Source: Bacillus sp. FJAT-29937 (lineage in GTDB: Bacteria > Bacillota > Bacilli > Bacillales > Cytobacillaceae). From it: a DNA stretch of 64,000 nt. The notes under the pieces are model-generated. The model saw only the letters and a list, made by a program, of their open reading frames with translations, was not told where the DNA came from and searched no databases. Positions 1 to 8,065 of the stretch are shown here, piece by piece. Location of the stretch: the NCBI RefSeq assembly GCF_001509555.1, contig NZ_LMAS01000016.1, positions 1 to 64,000 of the forward strand, read 5' to 3'. Every line of letters begins with the position of its first letter. Position 1 is the first letter of the stretch. The position numbers were made by a program, and so were the translations under genes.

Positions 1-73
1 GATTCGCTCGACTTGCATGTATTAGGCACGCCGCCAGCGTTCGTCCTGAGCCAGGATCAAACTCTCCAATAAA
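1..73 (-). rRNA. rrs: 16S rRNA, 5' end only
   Basis: The reverse complement begins near TTTATTGGAGAG and continues with the universal AGAGTTTGATCCTGGCTCAG stretch of bacterial 16S rRNA, followed by the expected helix up to AGTCGAGCGAATC at the window edge. The gene continues outside the window. The GAGCGAATC ending fits Bacillus-group 16S variants. The 5' end is inferred by comparison with the Bacillus 16S start. Confidence 0.97.
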
Positions 74-176
74 GTTGAGTTGATTAGCTCATAATGCCTT
101 TTTGATAAAAAGACTAAAACGTTGACGTTTTTGTTCGTTCAGTTTTCAAAGAACTATCTAATCGCTCAGAAGCGAC
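74..176 (-). other. rRNA leader with boxA-like antitermination element
   Basis: This is the transcribed spacer between the rRNA promoters and the 16S 5' end. It carries GTTCTTTGAAAACTGAAC (complement of about 139-156), the boxA-type sequence found in Bacillus rRNA leaders, which recruits Nus factors for antitermination. No coding potential is seen. Confidence 0.75.
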
Positions 177-182
177 TTTTTA

Positions 183-211
183 AATTTAACATCTTTCGCT
201 TAAAGTGTCAA
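183..211 (-). promoter_or_regulatory. rRNA promoter P2 (sigma-A)
   Basis: On the minus strand TTGACA (206-211) is followed by a 17-nt spacer and TAAATT (183-188). It is the proximal of two tandem promoters before the 16S gene, the usual arrangement for Bacillus rrn operons. Confidence 0.85.
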
Positions 212-257
212 CAACTTTTTTTAAGTTTGTTTCGACTCGTCAGCAGCGACGCTTATT

Positions 258-286
258 AATATAACAACTAACAACATAGAAGTCAA
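258..286 (-). promoter_or_regulatory. rRNA promoter P1 (sigma-A)
   Basis: On the minus strand TTGACT (281-286), a 17-nt spacer and TATATT (258-263) form the distal rRNA promoter. Its -35 box is only about 20 bp from the stop codon of the small upstream gene, so that gene and the rrn operon are packed closely and read in the same direction. Confidence 0.8.
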
Positions 287-305
287 TAGATTTTATTTAT
301 TTTTT

Positions 306-536
306 TCAACCCTTTTGTTCTTTCCACTGATTGTTTCGTGTATATCTCAGAATATCGCCTGGTGAAGCTACCCTCTTAAATAAAGAAAACAATATCTTAT
401 ATCTCTCCTCCATTGCTCTTTTTACAATATGATCAATTCGCTCATCATTTAAGTCAAATAGAATTTCATCCATTTCTCTCTTAATTAAGTATTGCATCTC
501 CTTCTGTTCTCTATCATTAATTAAAATTCCTAGCAT
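306..536 (-). CDS. small protein of unknown function upstream of rrn
   Basis: A 76-residue charged, probably alpha-helical protein beginning MLGILINDREQKEMQ and containing KREMDEILFDL and RAMEERYKILFSL. I chose the ATG at 536 because GTGAGG sits nine bases upstream. The in-frame ATG at 545 directly abuts that GAGG and is poorly spaced. There is no signal peptide, membrane segment or cysteine motif. It is divergent from pdaB and lies just upstream of the rRNA promoters. It resembles small uncharacterised Bacillus proteins, from memory only, and I do not assign a function. The ribosome binding site and protein-like composition argue that it is real. Confidence 0.7.
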   Translation of the reverse strand: MLGILINDREQKEMQYLIKREMDEILFDLNDERIDHIVKRAMEERYKILFSLFKRVASPGDILRYTRNNQWKEQKG

Positions 537-672
537 GCTAATCATCCTCACTTCTAATTTGGTTTTTGTAGTATTTTCCAAATAAAAATATTTTATGAAT
601 TTCTTTTTGAACTCATTTATTGAAATTCTGTGCATAAGATTGAGACAAGGAGTATTGGACGAGGTGAGAGGG

Positions 673-1425
673 ATGAATTTCTTTTATATTTGGAGTAAGA
701 AGTCAATAAAAAAAATGGCTTTAATCGTGGTGTTCGCCTTTTTTGCTGCATGGTTCTTATATATTGGGAACGTTGTACACATGCCGGCTTTTTCAACGAA
801 AGATGGACCTAAAGCTGTATATAAGGGGGAAAAGGATCTTGCCCTTACCTTTAATATAGGATGGGGAGACGAAAAGGCCGAACCTATTCTTGATATTCTT
901 CAAAAGGAGAATGTTAAATCAGCAACCTTCTTCCTTTCCGGTTCATGGGCAGAGCGACATCCGGATTTAGTGGCAAGGATCGTAAAAGGAGGATATGAAA
1001 TTGGCATTCTTGGCTATAATTATGAGGATTATTCAGATCTTGAGGATGCCAAAATTAGACAGGATTTAGCAAAAGCTCAGGTAGTGTTTAAAAAACTAAA
1101 CATAAAAGATATTAAGCTTGTTCGCGCTCCTACTGGACATTTCGATCAAAGGACTTTAAAAATTGCCGATAGACTCGGATATTCAGTTGTTCATTGGAGC
1201 ATTGATTCGAAGGACTGGACGAACCCGGGTATAGAGGAAATTGTCAACAATGTCTCACGGGCAAAAAAGGGGGATATTATTCTCCTTCATGCTTCAGACT
1301 CTGCCAAACAAACGGCTAAAGCTTTACCGCAAATCATTAATAATGTGAATAAAAAAGGGCTAAAGCTCGTGACCGTTTCTGAGATGCTTGCAAATGCCGA
1401 TACCAAAACTAAAGCAATTAATTAA
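673..1425 (+). CDS. pdaB: polysaccharide deacetylase family sporulation protein PdaB
   Basis: A 250-residue protein with an N-terminal membrane anchor (about residues 14-33) and a NodB-type polysaccharide deacetylase fold. PdaB (YbaN) is needed to maintain the spore late in sporulation, in the forespore. The ATG at 673 was chosen for the GAGGTGAG site just upstream; a longer reading from 595 lacks one. The first catalytic motif is NIGWGDE (residues 61-67) instead of the usual TFDDG, and the zinc His motif is also not canonical. This matches what I recall of PdaB and suggests altered or absent deacetylase activity. The position next to kbaA and gerD is conserved in Bacillus. I found no convincing sigma-G promoter. 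Confidence 0.93.
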   Translation: MNFFYIWSKKSIKKMALIVVFAFFAAWFLYIGNVVHMPAFSTKDGPKAVYKGEKDLALTFNIGWGDEKAEPILDILQKENVKSATFFLSGSWAERHPDLVARIVKGGYEIGILGYNYEDYSDLEDAKIRQDLAKAQVVFKKLNIKDIKLVRAPTGHFDQRTLKIADRLGYSVVHWSIDSKDWTNPGIEEIVNNVSRAKKGDIILLHASDSAKQTAKALPQIINNVNKKGLKLVTVSEMLANADTKTKAIN

Positions 1426-1455
1426 AAAGCCGCCCATTATTTGGACGGCTTTTTT
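1424..1455. terminator. bidirectional terminator between pdaB and kbaA
   Basis: The stem AGCCGCCC / GGACGGCT (one mismatch) around an ATTATT loop is flanked by A-rich sequence on the left and TTTTTT on the right. It can serve the convergent genes pdaB (+) and kbaA (-), whose ends overlap it. Confidence 0.85.
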
Positions 1456-2078
1456 GATGAGATTTGTTGTCTTTGTACTTGAGACTTTTCATTAAGCTTA
1501 TGAAGAATAAGCAGCTGATAGGCGTTACATACTAATAATGGAAAAATCATTAGGTATACCCAGCTCTGCTCGTTAACCCTTAAGACTGGGACCCATTCAA
1601 TCGTCGTCACGACAACCATGAAGAAAACAGCAGGAATAAACGCATCCTTATTCGTTAATTTCACCTTAATAGAAGCTACCAGAATAGCAACAGCCAATAT
1701 AAATAAGGCAATACCGATATAAGGCATTATGCTTTCTCCCTCTATAGCAAAAGCACTATAGCGGAAATACACTAAATCAAATAGTACGAACAAAGTAAGA
1801 AAAACTTGAACAGCATTCCACAAAGACCGCGATTTAAAAATTCCTAATCCGAATCGATGGATCGTCAAATAGGCAAAGAAACCCATCTGGCTCAGAATAC
1901 TAAAAATTAATCCAACTCCCATTAACCATAATAAAACTGATACAATTTCAAGAAAATCAAAAGGAACAAATATAGATTCAAATTCTTTCCATCTAACAAT
2001 AAAACCAACAACCCCAGTAGTTAATCCCCCTACCAAAAGTGTGGATAGAAACAGCTTTACCCAATTTCGGCTAGTCAA
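1437..2078 (-). CDS. kbaA: KinB-signalling pathway activation protein KbaA
   Basis: A 213-residue polytopic membrane protein with about six hydrophobic segments. It carries the family sequences FFAYLTIHRFGLGIF, FDLVYFRYSAF and the C-terminal NAYQLLILHKLNE. KbaA stimulates the KinB input into the Spo0A phosphorelay at the start of sporulation. The start is a TTG at 2076-2078 with GGAGGA about eight bases upstream; translation then reads TSRNWVKLF, which aligns with the B. subtilis N terminus. It is slightly longer than the roughly 198-residue B. subtilis protein, ending in a lysine-rich tail. It is convergent with pdaB and divergent from gerD. Confidence 0.93.
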   Translation of the reverse strand: MTSRNWVKLFLSTLLVGGLTTGVVGFIVRWKEFESIFVPFDFLEIVSVLLWLMGVGLIFSILSQMGFFAYLTIHRFGLGIFKSRSLWNAVQVFLTLFVLFDLVYFRYSAFAIEGESIMPYIGIALFILAVAILVASIKVKLTNKDAFIPAVFFMVVVTTIEWVPVLRVNEQSWVYLMIFPLLVCNAYQLLILHKLNEKSQVQRQQISSKKPSK

Positions 2079-2165
2079 TTTATTTTTCCTCCATAGTAAA
2101 AATTAATCACCTATATGATTGTACCAAACCATGCTTTGAAAAATCTAGGGATAGTATTTTGTGAC

Positions 2166-2195
2166 GAATAAAATTTGGCCTTTTTCTTCATTCTA
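2166..2195 (+). promoter_or_regulatory. candidate sigma-G promoter of gerD
   Basis: GAATAA (from 2166) and CATTCTA (2189-2195) are about 17-18 bp apart. They match the sigma-G pattern (-35 GNATA, -10 CATNNTA), and the start would lie near 2202, ahead of the GGAG and ATG of gerD. gerD is known to be forespore-expressed under sigma-G, which fits. Confidence 0.6.
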
Positions 2196-2233
2196 GAAAT
2201 AAGGATACCTTCTCCTGAAAGGAGCTTCAAAAT

Positions 2234-2869
2234 ATGATAAAGACATTCCGTTTGCTCCTGCCTATTCTGCTGATCATTCTCATGACGGGCTGTGCTCAAG
2301 GTGAAACTGGCGGCAATCAGATGGATTATGAGCAAACCAAAAAAATGGTTGTCGATATTCTAAAAACCGATGACGGTAAAAAAGCGATAAAAGAACTAAT
2401 GGAAGATGATAAAATCAAAGAGCAGCTGATCATGGATCAGAAAATTGTTTCAGAGACAATTGAAAAAACCTTAACATCTGATAAGGGAGCGGATTTCTGG
2501 AAGAAATCATTTGAGGATCCTAAATTTGCTGAAAGTGTTGCTAAAAGCATGAAAAAAGAAAATGAAAAGCTTCTTAAAGATTTAATGAAGGATCCTGAGT
2601 ATCGCGGCATGATGATAGAAGTCTTACAAGACCCCGCACTAGAAAAAGACGTAACAAAAGTATTAAAAAGCAAGGAATACCGTGAGCATTTGCAAACCGT
2701 TGTAAAGGAAACCTTTGAAAGCCCGCTCTTTAAAGCAAAAATCCAAGATATTCTTTTAAAAGCCGCTGATGAAGTAAAAAGCGGCGAGAAAAGCGGAGGC
2801 GGGAAAGAAGGCGGTGGCAAAGAACCTGCTGGCGGCGGCTCAGATGGCGGCGGGGACGGCGGTGGGTAA
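2234..2869 (+). CDS. gerD: spore germination lipoprotein GerD
   Basis: A 211-residue lipoprotein with signal peptide and lipobox LMTGC (lipidated Cys20). An alpha-helical charged body follows, then a glycine-rich tail of GGGKE and GGGSD repeats over roughly the last 26 residues. GerD is anchored in the spore inner membrane and is needed to cluster nutrient germinant receptors into the germinosome. AAGGAG lies ten bases before the ATG. It is transcribed against its neighbours from its own candidate sigma-G promoter. The Gly-rich end is a family feature rather than a frameshift. Confidence 0.95.
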   Translation: MIKTFRLLLPILLIILMTGCAQGETGGNQMDYEQTKKMVVDILKTDDGKKAIKELMEDDKIKEQLIMDQKIVSETIEKTLTSDKGADFWKKSFEDPKFAESVAKSMKKENEKLLKDLMKDPEYRGMMIEVLQDPALEKDVTKVLKSKEYREHLQTVVKETFESPLFKAKIQDILLKAADEVKSGEKSGGGKEGGGKEPAGGGSDGGGDGGG

Positions 2870-2884
2870 TGCCCGCTGCCAAAC

Positions 2885-2918
2885 ATAAAAACCTCTTCCG
2901 AAGGGAAGAGGTTTTTTC
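2885..2918. terminator. bidirectional terminator between gerD and salA
   Basis: A perfect 9-bp stem ACCTCTTCC / GGAAGAGGT (2891-2899 and 2904-2912) with a four-base loop, flanked by AAAA on one side and TTTTTT on the other, lies between two convergent genes. Confidence 0.92.
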
Positions 2919-2921
2919 CTG

Positions 2922-3977
2922 TTATTTTTCCAATGTTTGTACAATCTTTTGCGCAATATCACTATAGATTTGGCCTAGTTTATGGTCCGCGTCATAGACG
3001 GATGGAGCAAAATCTGCTTCGTTCCAATCTGGCTGCTCTAACGGCAATTGCCCTAGCACATTTGTTTGGAGTTCCTCAGCTAGCTTTTCGCCTCCGCCTT
3101 TTCCGAAGACATATTCCTTCTCGCCCGTAAGCTTACTTTCAAAATAGGACATATTTTCAACGACACCTAGAATTTCATGCTCTGTCCGGATTGCCATGGC
3201 GCCAGCACGGGCTGCAACGAAAGCAGCTGTTGGATGCGGCGTTGTAACAACGATTTCTTTACAAGACGGAAGCATCGTATGAACATCTAATGCTACATCC
3301 CCTGTTCCAGGAGGAAGATCTAGTAACAAGTAGTCAATATCTCCCCACTCGACTTCATTAAAGAAGCTGTTTAACATTTTTCCAAGCATTGGACCTCTCC
3401 AAATGATTGGTGAATTATCTTCAACAAAGAATCCCATCGAAATGACCTTTACCCCAAACCGGTCCACTGGAATAATCTTTTCCCCTCTTACGACAGGGCG
3501 AGTCGTAATGCCCATCATATCAGGCACGCTAAAGCCATAAATATCCGCATCAATCAGACCGACCTTCTTACCTAGTCTTGCCAAAGAAACGGCTAGGTTT
3601 ACAGATACAGTCGATTTCCCTACCCCGCCTTTTCCGCTCGCAATCGCAATAAAGGTTGTTTGGCTGTCTGGGGAGAGCAATCCTTTATCTTCCCCTTTTG
3701 CTGCTTGGCGATATTGAGACAAAACTTCTTCCGGAAGTTCGCTGAATCGGATTCCAACCGTAGCCGCTCCCGCCTCTTTTAGAAGATTTACTACTTGAGT
3801 TTGGAGTTGAAGCTGCTCAGCTGTCCCTGTTTTGGCAATTAGCACCTTCACGCTTACATGATTTTTTTCTTCTTTAATCTTTACCTCTTCAATTGCGTTT
3901 AACTCTCCTAGAGTTTTATGTAAAAATGGCTCCTGCAGTCCACTTAAGACTTCTCTTATATTTTGTTCAGTTAACAA
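2922..3977 (-). CDS. salA: Mrp/NBP35-family P-loop ATPase SalA
   Basis: An N-terminal MIP18/DUF59 domain (about residues 5-90) is joined to a deviant Walker P-loop domain with SGKGGVGKST at about 114-123. In B. subtilis SalA derepresses extracellular protease genes by repressing scoC; relatives act as Fe-S scaffold ATPases. The C-terminal CxxC of ApbC-type proteins is absent (NMSYFESKLTG instead), as in SalA. I place the start at the TTG at 3977, preceded by AAGGCAGGTG; the product is 351 residues and aligns with the B. subtilis N terminus. The in-frame ATG at 4010 has no ribosome binding site. It follows cwlD in the same direction. Confidence 0.93.
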   Translation of the reverse strand: MLTEQNIREVLSGLQEPFLHKTLGELNAIEEVKIKEEKNHVSVKVLIAKTGTAEQLQLQTQVVNLLKEAGAATVGIRFSELPEEVLSQYRQAAKGEDKGLLSPDSQTTFIAIASGKGGVGKSTVSVNLAVSLARLGKKVGLIDADIYGFSVPDMMGITTRPVVRGEKIIPVDRFGVKVISMGFFVEDNSPIIWRGPMLGKMLNSFFNEVEWGDIDYLLLDLPPGTGDVALDVHTMLPSCKEIVVTTPHPTAAFVAARAGAMAIRTEHEILGVVENMSYFESKLTGEKEYVFGKGGGEKLAEELQTNVLGQLPLEQPDWNEADFAPSVYDADHKLGQIYSDIAQKIVQTLEK

Positions 3978-4070
3978 ATTAAGCACCTGCCTTATTGTAT
4001 TCGTTTCCATTAAAGTATACCATATCATTTATTCCCCACTGTTAATTGTATCACACCTTATTCGCTCATT

Positions 4071-4105
4071 AATAAAGAAAAAGATGCTTTTTAAGCAGCA
4101 CCTTT
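4071..4105 (-). terminator. terminator after cwlD
   Basis: On the minus strand AAAGGTGC (4098-4105) pairs with GCATCTTT (4080-4087, one G-U) around a ten-base loop, followed by a TTTTCTTT tail. The stem touches the cwlD stop codon. Confidence 0.6.
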
Positions 4106-4827
4106 CATTCCCATTCCGGCTCTATTAATTCTTTTTCATCAGAATAGTAACGCAAAATCCCCGTGTAAATGGAGGCGGCTACTTTATTCTGATATTCCTC
4201 TTTCCTTAAGTTCGCTCTCTCAGCATGGTTTGATAAGAAACCAATTTCTACGAGTGAGCCGGAAATTTTTGCGTTCTTTAATATATATACGTTCAGCTCT
4301 TTTGCTCTTCTTGTCGTATTCTCAAGGTTTCTCCGAAGCTCATCTTGAATAAACTTAGCCGCTCGAGCATTTTCATCTCGTTTCGCTGCATAAAAGGTTT
4401 GTGCCCCGCTCCACCGAGGAGAAGGAATAGAGTTTAGATGAATACTTACAAAAAACTCTGCTCCTGAATTGTTGATCATATCCAGCCTTTGTTTTAAATC
4501 CTCAACTTTCCTTCGGCTGTATCCCCTTGTCCCTTCAGGAGCTAAATCCCGATCGTCCTCTCTTGTCATCAGAACAAGCGCCCCCTGCTGCTGGAGAAGT
4601 TCCCGAACCTTTAGAGATACAGCGAGAGCAATGTCCTTTTCAAGTACCTCATCATCACCTGCACCCCCATCCGGCCCTCCATGACCCGGATCTAGCAAAA
4701 TGATTTTTCCTGTCAGAGGCAAGTTCCATGACTCCCACGAGTCATTATCTGTGAAATCATATTGCAAAATGAAAAATAAAATGATTAGGCCCATGGCAAA
4801 TGCCACTTTTTTTAGTCTATTCCCCAT
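4105..4827 (-). CDS. cwlD: N-acetylmuramoyl-L-alanine amidase CwlD
   Basis: A 240-residue amidase_3 protein with an N-terminal membrane segment (about residues 8-21). The catalytic zinc residues lie in LLDPGHGGPDGG (His49), VLEKD (Glu63), the SIHLNSI His and the C-terminal GSLVEIGFLSN Glu. CwlD works with PdaA to make muramic-delta-lactam in spore cortex, which germination enzymes recognise. The ATG at 4827 (MGNRLKK) aligns with B. subtilis and has GGGAGG upstream with a longish 12-nt spacer; an upstream ATG at 4857 is less likely. In B. subtilis the next gene upstream is ybaK, but here a sigma-54 island lies between. Confidence 0.95.
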   Translation of the reverse strand: MGNRLKKVAFAMGLIILFFILQYDFTDNDSWESWNLPLTGKIILLDPGHGGPDGGAGDDEVLEKDIALAVSLKVRELLQQQGALVLMTREDDRDLAPEGTRGYSRRKVEDLKQRLDMINNSGAEFFVSIHLNSIPSPRWSGAQTFYAAKRDENARAAKFIQDELRRNLENTTRRAKELNVYILKNAKISGSLVEIGFLSNHAERANLRKEEYQNKVAASIYTGILRYYSDEKELIEPEWE

Positions 4828-4930
4828 TAAATAGTCAGTCCTCCCGCTCGTCCTCATTTCAATATATGGGACGAGTTGGAGAAATAGAACTTGGAGATGA
4901 CTTTAACAACTGAGCTTGTACCCTATTTTA

Positions 4931-4961
4931 AAAAAGGAAAACTGACCCATATAGGGTCAGT
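4931..4961 (-). terminator. terminator after the aminotransferase gene
   Basis: The perfect 8-bp stem ACTGACCC / GGGTCAGT (4941-4948 and 4954-4961) is followed on the minus strand by TTTTCCTTTTTT. It closes the sigma-54 operon. Confidence 0.9.
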
Positions 4962-4974
4962 CTCTCCATTCTAA

Positions 4975-6300
4975 CTACGCTTTTCTTGCATTCATCAATG
5001 TTGCTTCATATTCTGTCAAAGCCTCATCAAGAATTCGCAATCCTTTATCGATTTGTTCCTTCGTGACGGTTAGCGGAGGAATCATTCGGATGACTTCGCT
5101 ATGATTTCCGCAAAGGTAGAATAGTACCCCTTTTTCTAACGCTAAATCAAGAATTTTTAATAATCCTTCTCCATTCGGTTCCCCGGTTTTTGGATGAATG
5201 ATTTCAATGCCAATCATTAGCCCTACAGCCCGGACACTTCCGATGACACTGTGCCGATCCTTCATTTGTTCAAGCTTCTCGACCGCGTACCTGCCCATCC
5301 GCTTCGTGTTATCAAGAAGATTCTCCTCTTTTAATACTTCTAATGTTGCTAAGGCAACAGAGCAGGCAATTGGGTTGCCTCCAAATGTCGTACCATGGCT
5401 TCCAAGCGGCCACTGCTTCATTAATTCACCGGAAGCAACGGTCGCACTTAGAGGGAGACCTGAAGCGATGCCTTTTGCAATGGCCATAATATCTGGTGTA
5501 ACCCCAAATGTCTGTGCGGCAAACCATTCACCTGTTCGCCCAAACCCCGTTTGGACTTCATCAAAAATAAGTAAGATTTGATGGCGGTCACAAATTTCAC
5601 GTACCTTTTTCAGCCACCCTTTTGGAGGCACAATATAGCCTCCTTCCCCAAGAACAGGCTCCAGAATCACACATGCTACCTCTTCCGGAGTCACTTGATG
5701 GCTAAATAAGGCGGCAAAGTTTTTTTCCAATTGAGCAATGACATAGGCTTCAGGGTCAGAACCTGAAGGGCAGTCCTTCGTATTTGCATATGGGATTTGA
5801 TACGTTAGTCCTGATGGCTGCATAAATTTTCGGTATTTACTTTTAGAAGTCGTTACACTTAACGCACCTAATGAACGGCCATGGAAACAGCCTGTAAATG
5901 AAATGACATAAGGGCGCTTCGTTACGTACTTAGCCAGTTTAATTGCTCCTTCAATCGCTTCCGCCCCACTGTTGGAAAAGAAAAAGCAATCCAGATCGCC
6001 TGGCAGAATATCCGCCAATTCATCAGCTAATCGCAAGATGGATTCATACATAATGACACCAGAAGGTCCATGCACTAATTTGTCAGCTGCATCTTTAATC
6101 GCTTGAACGATTTTCGGATGGCGATGTCCAACATTCGTTACAGCAATTCCTGATGTAAAGTCAAGATATTCCCTGCCATCCGCTCCGTAATAATAACAGC
6201 CTTCTTCTTTTATAACTGGAAGATTTGGGTGATCCTTAGCCATGCTTGGCGCAAGCCGGTTTGGCATATTATTTATGAGATGAGCCCATTTATTCTCCAT
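4975..6300 (-). CDS. class III (omega-amino acid type) PLP aminotransferase
   Basis: A 441-residue fold-type I PLP enzyme of the acetylornithine/GABA/taurine transaminase class. Visible are SGAE (111-114), FHGR (139-142), the cofactor Asp in FDEVQTGFG (about Asp247) and the Schiff-base lysine in [11 protein letters not shown] (about Lys276). The class moves a terminal or alpha amino group to pyruvate or 2-oxoglutarate; the exact substrate cannot be read from sequence. Start MENKWAH at 6300 is preceded by GGAGG eight bases upstream; the ATG at 6315 is too early. It is the last gene of the importer operon, so it probably deaminates the imported compound. GabT activity is one possibility, but it differs clearly from what I recall of B. 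subtilis GabT. Confidence 0.9.
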   Translation of the reverse strand: MENKWAHLINNMPNRLAPSMAKDHPNLPVIKEEGCYYYGADGREYLDFTSGIAVTNVGHRHPKIVQAIKDAADKLVHGPSGVIMYESILRLADELADILPGDLDCFFFSNSGAEAIEGAIKLAKYVTKRPYVISFTGCFHGRSLGALSVTTSKSKYRKFMQPSGLTYQIPYANTKDCPSGSDPEAYVIAQLEKNFAALFSHQVTPEEVACVILEPVLGEGGYIVPPKGWLKKVREICDRHQILLIFDEVQTGFGRTGEWFAAQTFGVTPDIMAIAKGIASGLPLSATVASGELMKQWPLGSHGTTFGGNPIACSVALATLEVLKEENLLDNTKRMGRYAVEKLEQMKDRHSVIGSVRAVGLMIGIEIIHPKTGEPNGEGLLKILDLALEKGVLFYLCGNHSEVIRMIPPLTVTKEQIDKGLRILDEALTEYEATLMNARKA

Positions 6301-6345
6301 ATCATTGACCTCCACATTCTAATTCGATTCTTAAAAATAAAGCTG

Positions 6346-7185
6346 TCATTTAATCTTTAAACTTTCTTCTCGAATGAGCGTCAATAGTTCCTCTTTGTAA
6401 GCTCCAAACTCCGCCGTTCCCTTCACGCTAAACTCTCTCGGCCTATCAAGTAAAATTGGAACCCTTTTCTTTAAACGCCCGGGCCTTGCCGTCATAACAT
6501 AAACAGAATCCGCTAAGAAGATTGATTCCTCCACATCGTGGGTAATAAATAAAATCGTCTTCTTAGACTCCTCCCATGCTTTCAGCAGCACTTCCTGCAT
6601 GATATTTCTTGTTTGGGCATCTAGCGCGCCAAATGGCTCATCCATTAATAATATTTTCGGGTCGTTCGCCAATGCGCGGGCAATCGCAACACGCTGCTTC
6701 ATTCCGCCTGACAGCTGAATCGGGTAATGCTTCTCAAACCCTTCCAAATCAATTAATTGCAAATAATGCCGTGCCACATCGTCCCGCTCTTTTTGCGAAA
6801 CTCCCTTAAGCTTTAGCCCGAATGTAATATTCTCCTTCACATTCAGCCACGGATATAATGTGTATGATTGAAAGACCATTCCACGGTCAGGTCCTGGCCC
6901 TTTAATTTCCTGCCCATCAAGAAGAACAGTCCCTGACGTTGACTCCTCTAAGCCTGCTACAATGCGCAATACCGTTGATTTCCCGCACCCCGACGGTCCT
7001 AAGATAGTGACGAATTCCCCATCATCAATAGTAAAAGAGGTCTTTTCCAAGGCTGTTGTTTCTCCGCTTCTCGTTTTAAAGATTTTCCCCACATCTCTTA
7101 TTTCCAGCTTGGGCGTTTTCGTATGAGGAACAATCTTCGAATCGAATGTTTCCGCTTCACTCATTTCCAACTTCGGTGTTCCCAT
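6346..7185 (-). CDS. ABC transporter ATPase, SsuB/TauB family
   Basis: A 279-residue nucleotide-binding subunit with Walker A GPSGCGKS (63-70), Q-loop VFQSYTLYPW, signature LSGGMKQR, Walker B ILLMDEP and H-loop FITHDVEES. This is the nitrate/sulfonate/taurine group of importers. The ATG at 7185 follows the permease stop by one base, which suggests translational coupling. The approximately 25-residue N-terminal extension contains two similar short segments, TPKLEMSE and TPKLEIRD, possibly a small duplication. It works with the adjacent permease and lipoprotein; the substrate is not determined by sequence. Confidence 0.92.
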   Translation of the reverse strand: MGTPKLEMSEAETFDSKIVPHTKTPKLEIRDVGKIFKTRSGETTALEKTSFTIDDGEFVTILGPSGCGKSTVLRIVAGLEESTSGTVLLDGQEIKGPGPDRGMVFQSYTLYPWLNVKENITFGLKLKGVSQKERDDVARHYLQLIDLEGFEKHYPIQLSGGMKQRVAIARALANDPKILLMDEPFGALDAQTRNIMQEVLLKAWEESKKTILFITHDVEESIFLADSVYVMTARPGRLKKRVPILLDRPREFSVKGTAEFGAYKEELLTLIREESLKIK

Positions 7186-7186
7186 A

Positions 7187-7984
7187 TTAATAACCATCCT
7201 TTCTCATCCAAGAAAACGAAGCTCGGTAAATGGCTTTAAACAACAAGTCTGTAATCAGCCCTAATAAACCGATAATCAAGATTCCGACGATAATTTTGTC
7301 TGGCTTCAGAAAACGGGAGGCTTGCATGATCATATACCCTAAACCACTAGATGACCCGACAATCTCAGCAACAACTAAATACGTCCACGCCCATCCAAAT
7401 GTAATGCGAAGGGTATCGACAATTCCCGGCAAGGAAGCCGGCAAGATGACTTTGCCAAAAATTTGTCCCTTTTTAGCCCCTAACGTATAGGAAACATCAA
7501 TTAAATCGTTTTGAACGTTTTTTGTCACATCCATCACCATAAGCGTGAGCTGAAAAAACGTTCCTAAAAAAATAACTGACATTTTTTCTGTTTCACCAAG
7601 ACCGATCCATAATATTAATAAAGGAATAAATGCAGAAGCCGGCATATAACGAATAAAACCAATGATTGGCTCAAAAGCTCCTTCAATAATTCGCAGCGAT
7701 CCCATGAAAATTCCTAAAGGTATTCCTATGGCAGCCGCTAAAAGAAATCCCGCGAGAACTCTAGAAAAACTAATTCCGATATCAGAAAGGATTCCGCCAT
7801 TGACAAATAAATCTATAGCTGTTGCTAATACTTTCGTAGGCGTAGGTAAAAATAATGGATTCACAATCCCCCCATAGCTCAACGCTGACCAGATCCCAAA
7901 AACAAGAGCAAATATTATAAATCCCGCTGAGGTATAAATCGTTTTTGGTATTTCTTTTTTAGGAGTAAACCAATTTCTCCCCAT
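7187..7984 (-). CDS. ABC transporter permease, SsuC/TauC family
   Basis: A 265-residue inner-membrane subunit with about six transmembrane helices. The EAA-type loop reads DVSYTLGAKKGQIFGKVILPASLPG, here noted by its key residues G, LGA and LPASLPG near residues 165-190. This is the BPD_transp_1 family of the nitrate/sulfonate/taurine importers. AGGGGGA lies five bases before the ATG. It is separated from the binding-protein gene by 81 bp holding a hairpin, and is followed after one base by the ATPase gene. Confidence 0.92.
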   Translation of the reverse strand: MGRNWFTPKKEIPKTIYTSAGFIIFALVFGIWSALSYGGIVNPLFLPTPTKVLATAIDLFVNGGILSDIGISFSRVLAGFLLAAAIGIPLGIFMGSLRIIEGAFEPIIGFIRYMPASAFIPLLILWIGLGETEKMSVIFLGTFFQLTLMVMDVTKNVQNDLIDVSYTLGAKKGQIFGKVILPASLPGIVDTLRITFGWAWTYLVVAEIVGSSSGLGYMIMQASRFLKPDKIIVGILIIGLLGLITDLLFKAIYRASFSWMRKDGY

Positions 7985-8021
7985 TTAAATCCCCCTGTCT
8001 ATTAACCTATTTGGGCAAATA

Positions 8022-8046
8022 AAGAGGCACTAAGGATATGCCTCTT
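8022..8046 (-). terminator. intercistronic stem-loop after the binding-protein gene
   Basis: A perfect 8-bp stem AAGAGGCA / TGCCTCTT with a 9-nt loop lies between the lipoprotein and permease genes. The minus-strand tail (TATTTG) is not U-rich, so it is more likely a partial terminator or 3'-end stabiliser that raises binding protein over membrane subunits than a full stop. Confidence 0.65.
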
Positions 8047-8065
8047 CATCCACTTTTATTGCCTA

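Noticed and set aside
2111..2335. A minus-strand frame over the gerD promoter and start
   Set aside because: It lacks a ribosome binding site and overlaps the sigma-G promoter and signal peptide of gerD.
2437..2886. A 149-codon minus-strand frame opposite gerD
   Set aside because: It is proline- and serine-rich sequence created by the Gly-rich tail and lysine codons of gerD on the other strand; no start signal.
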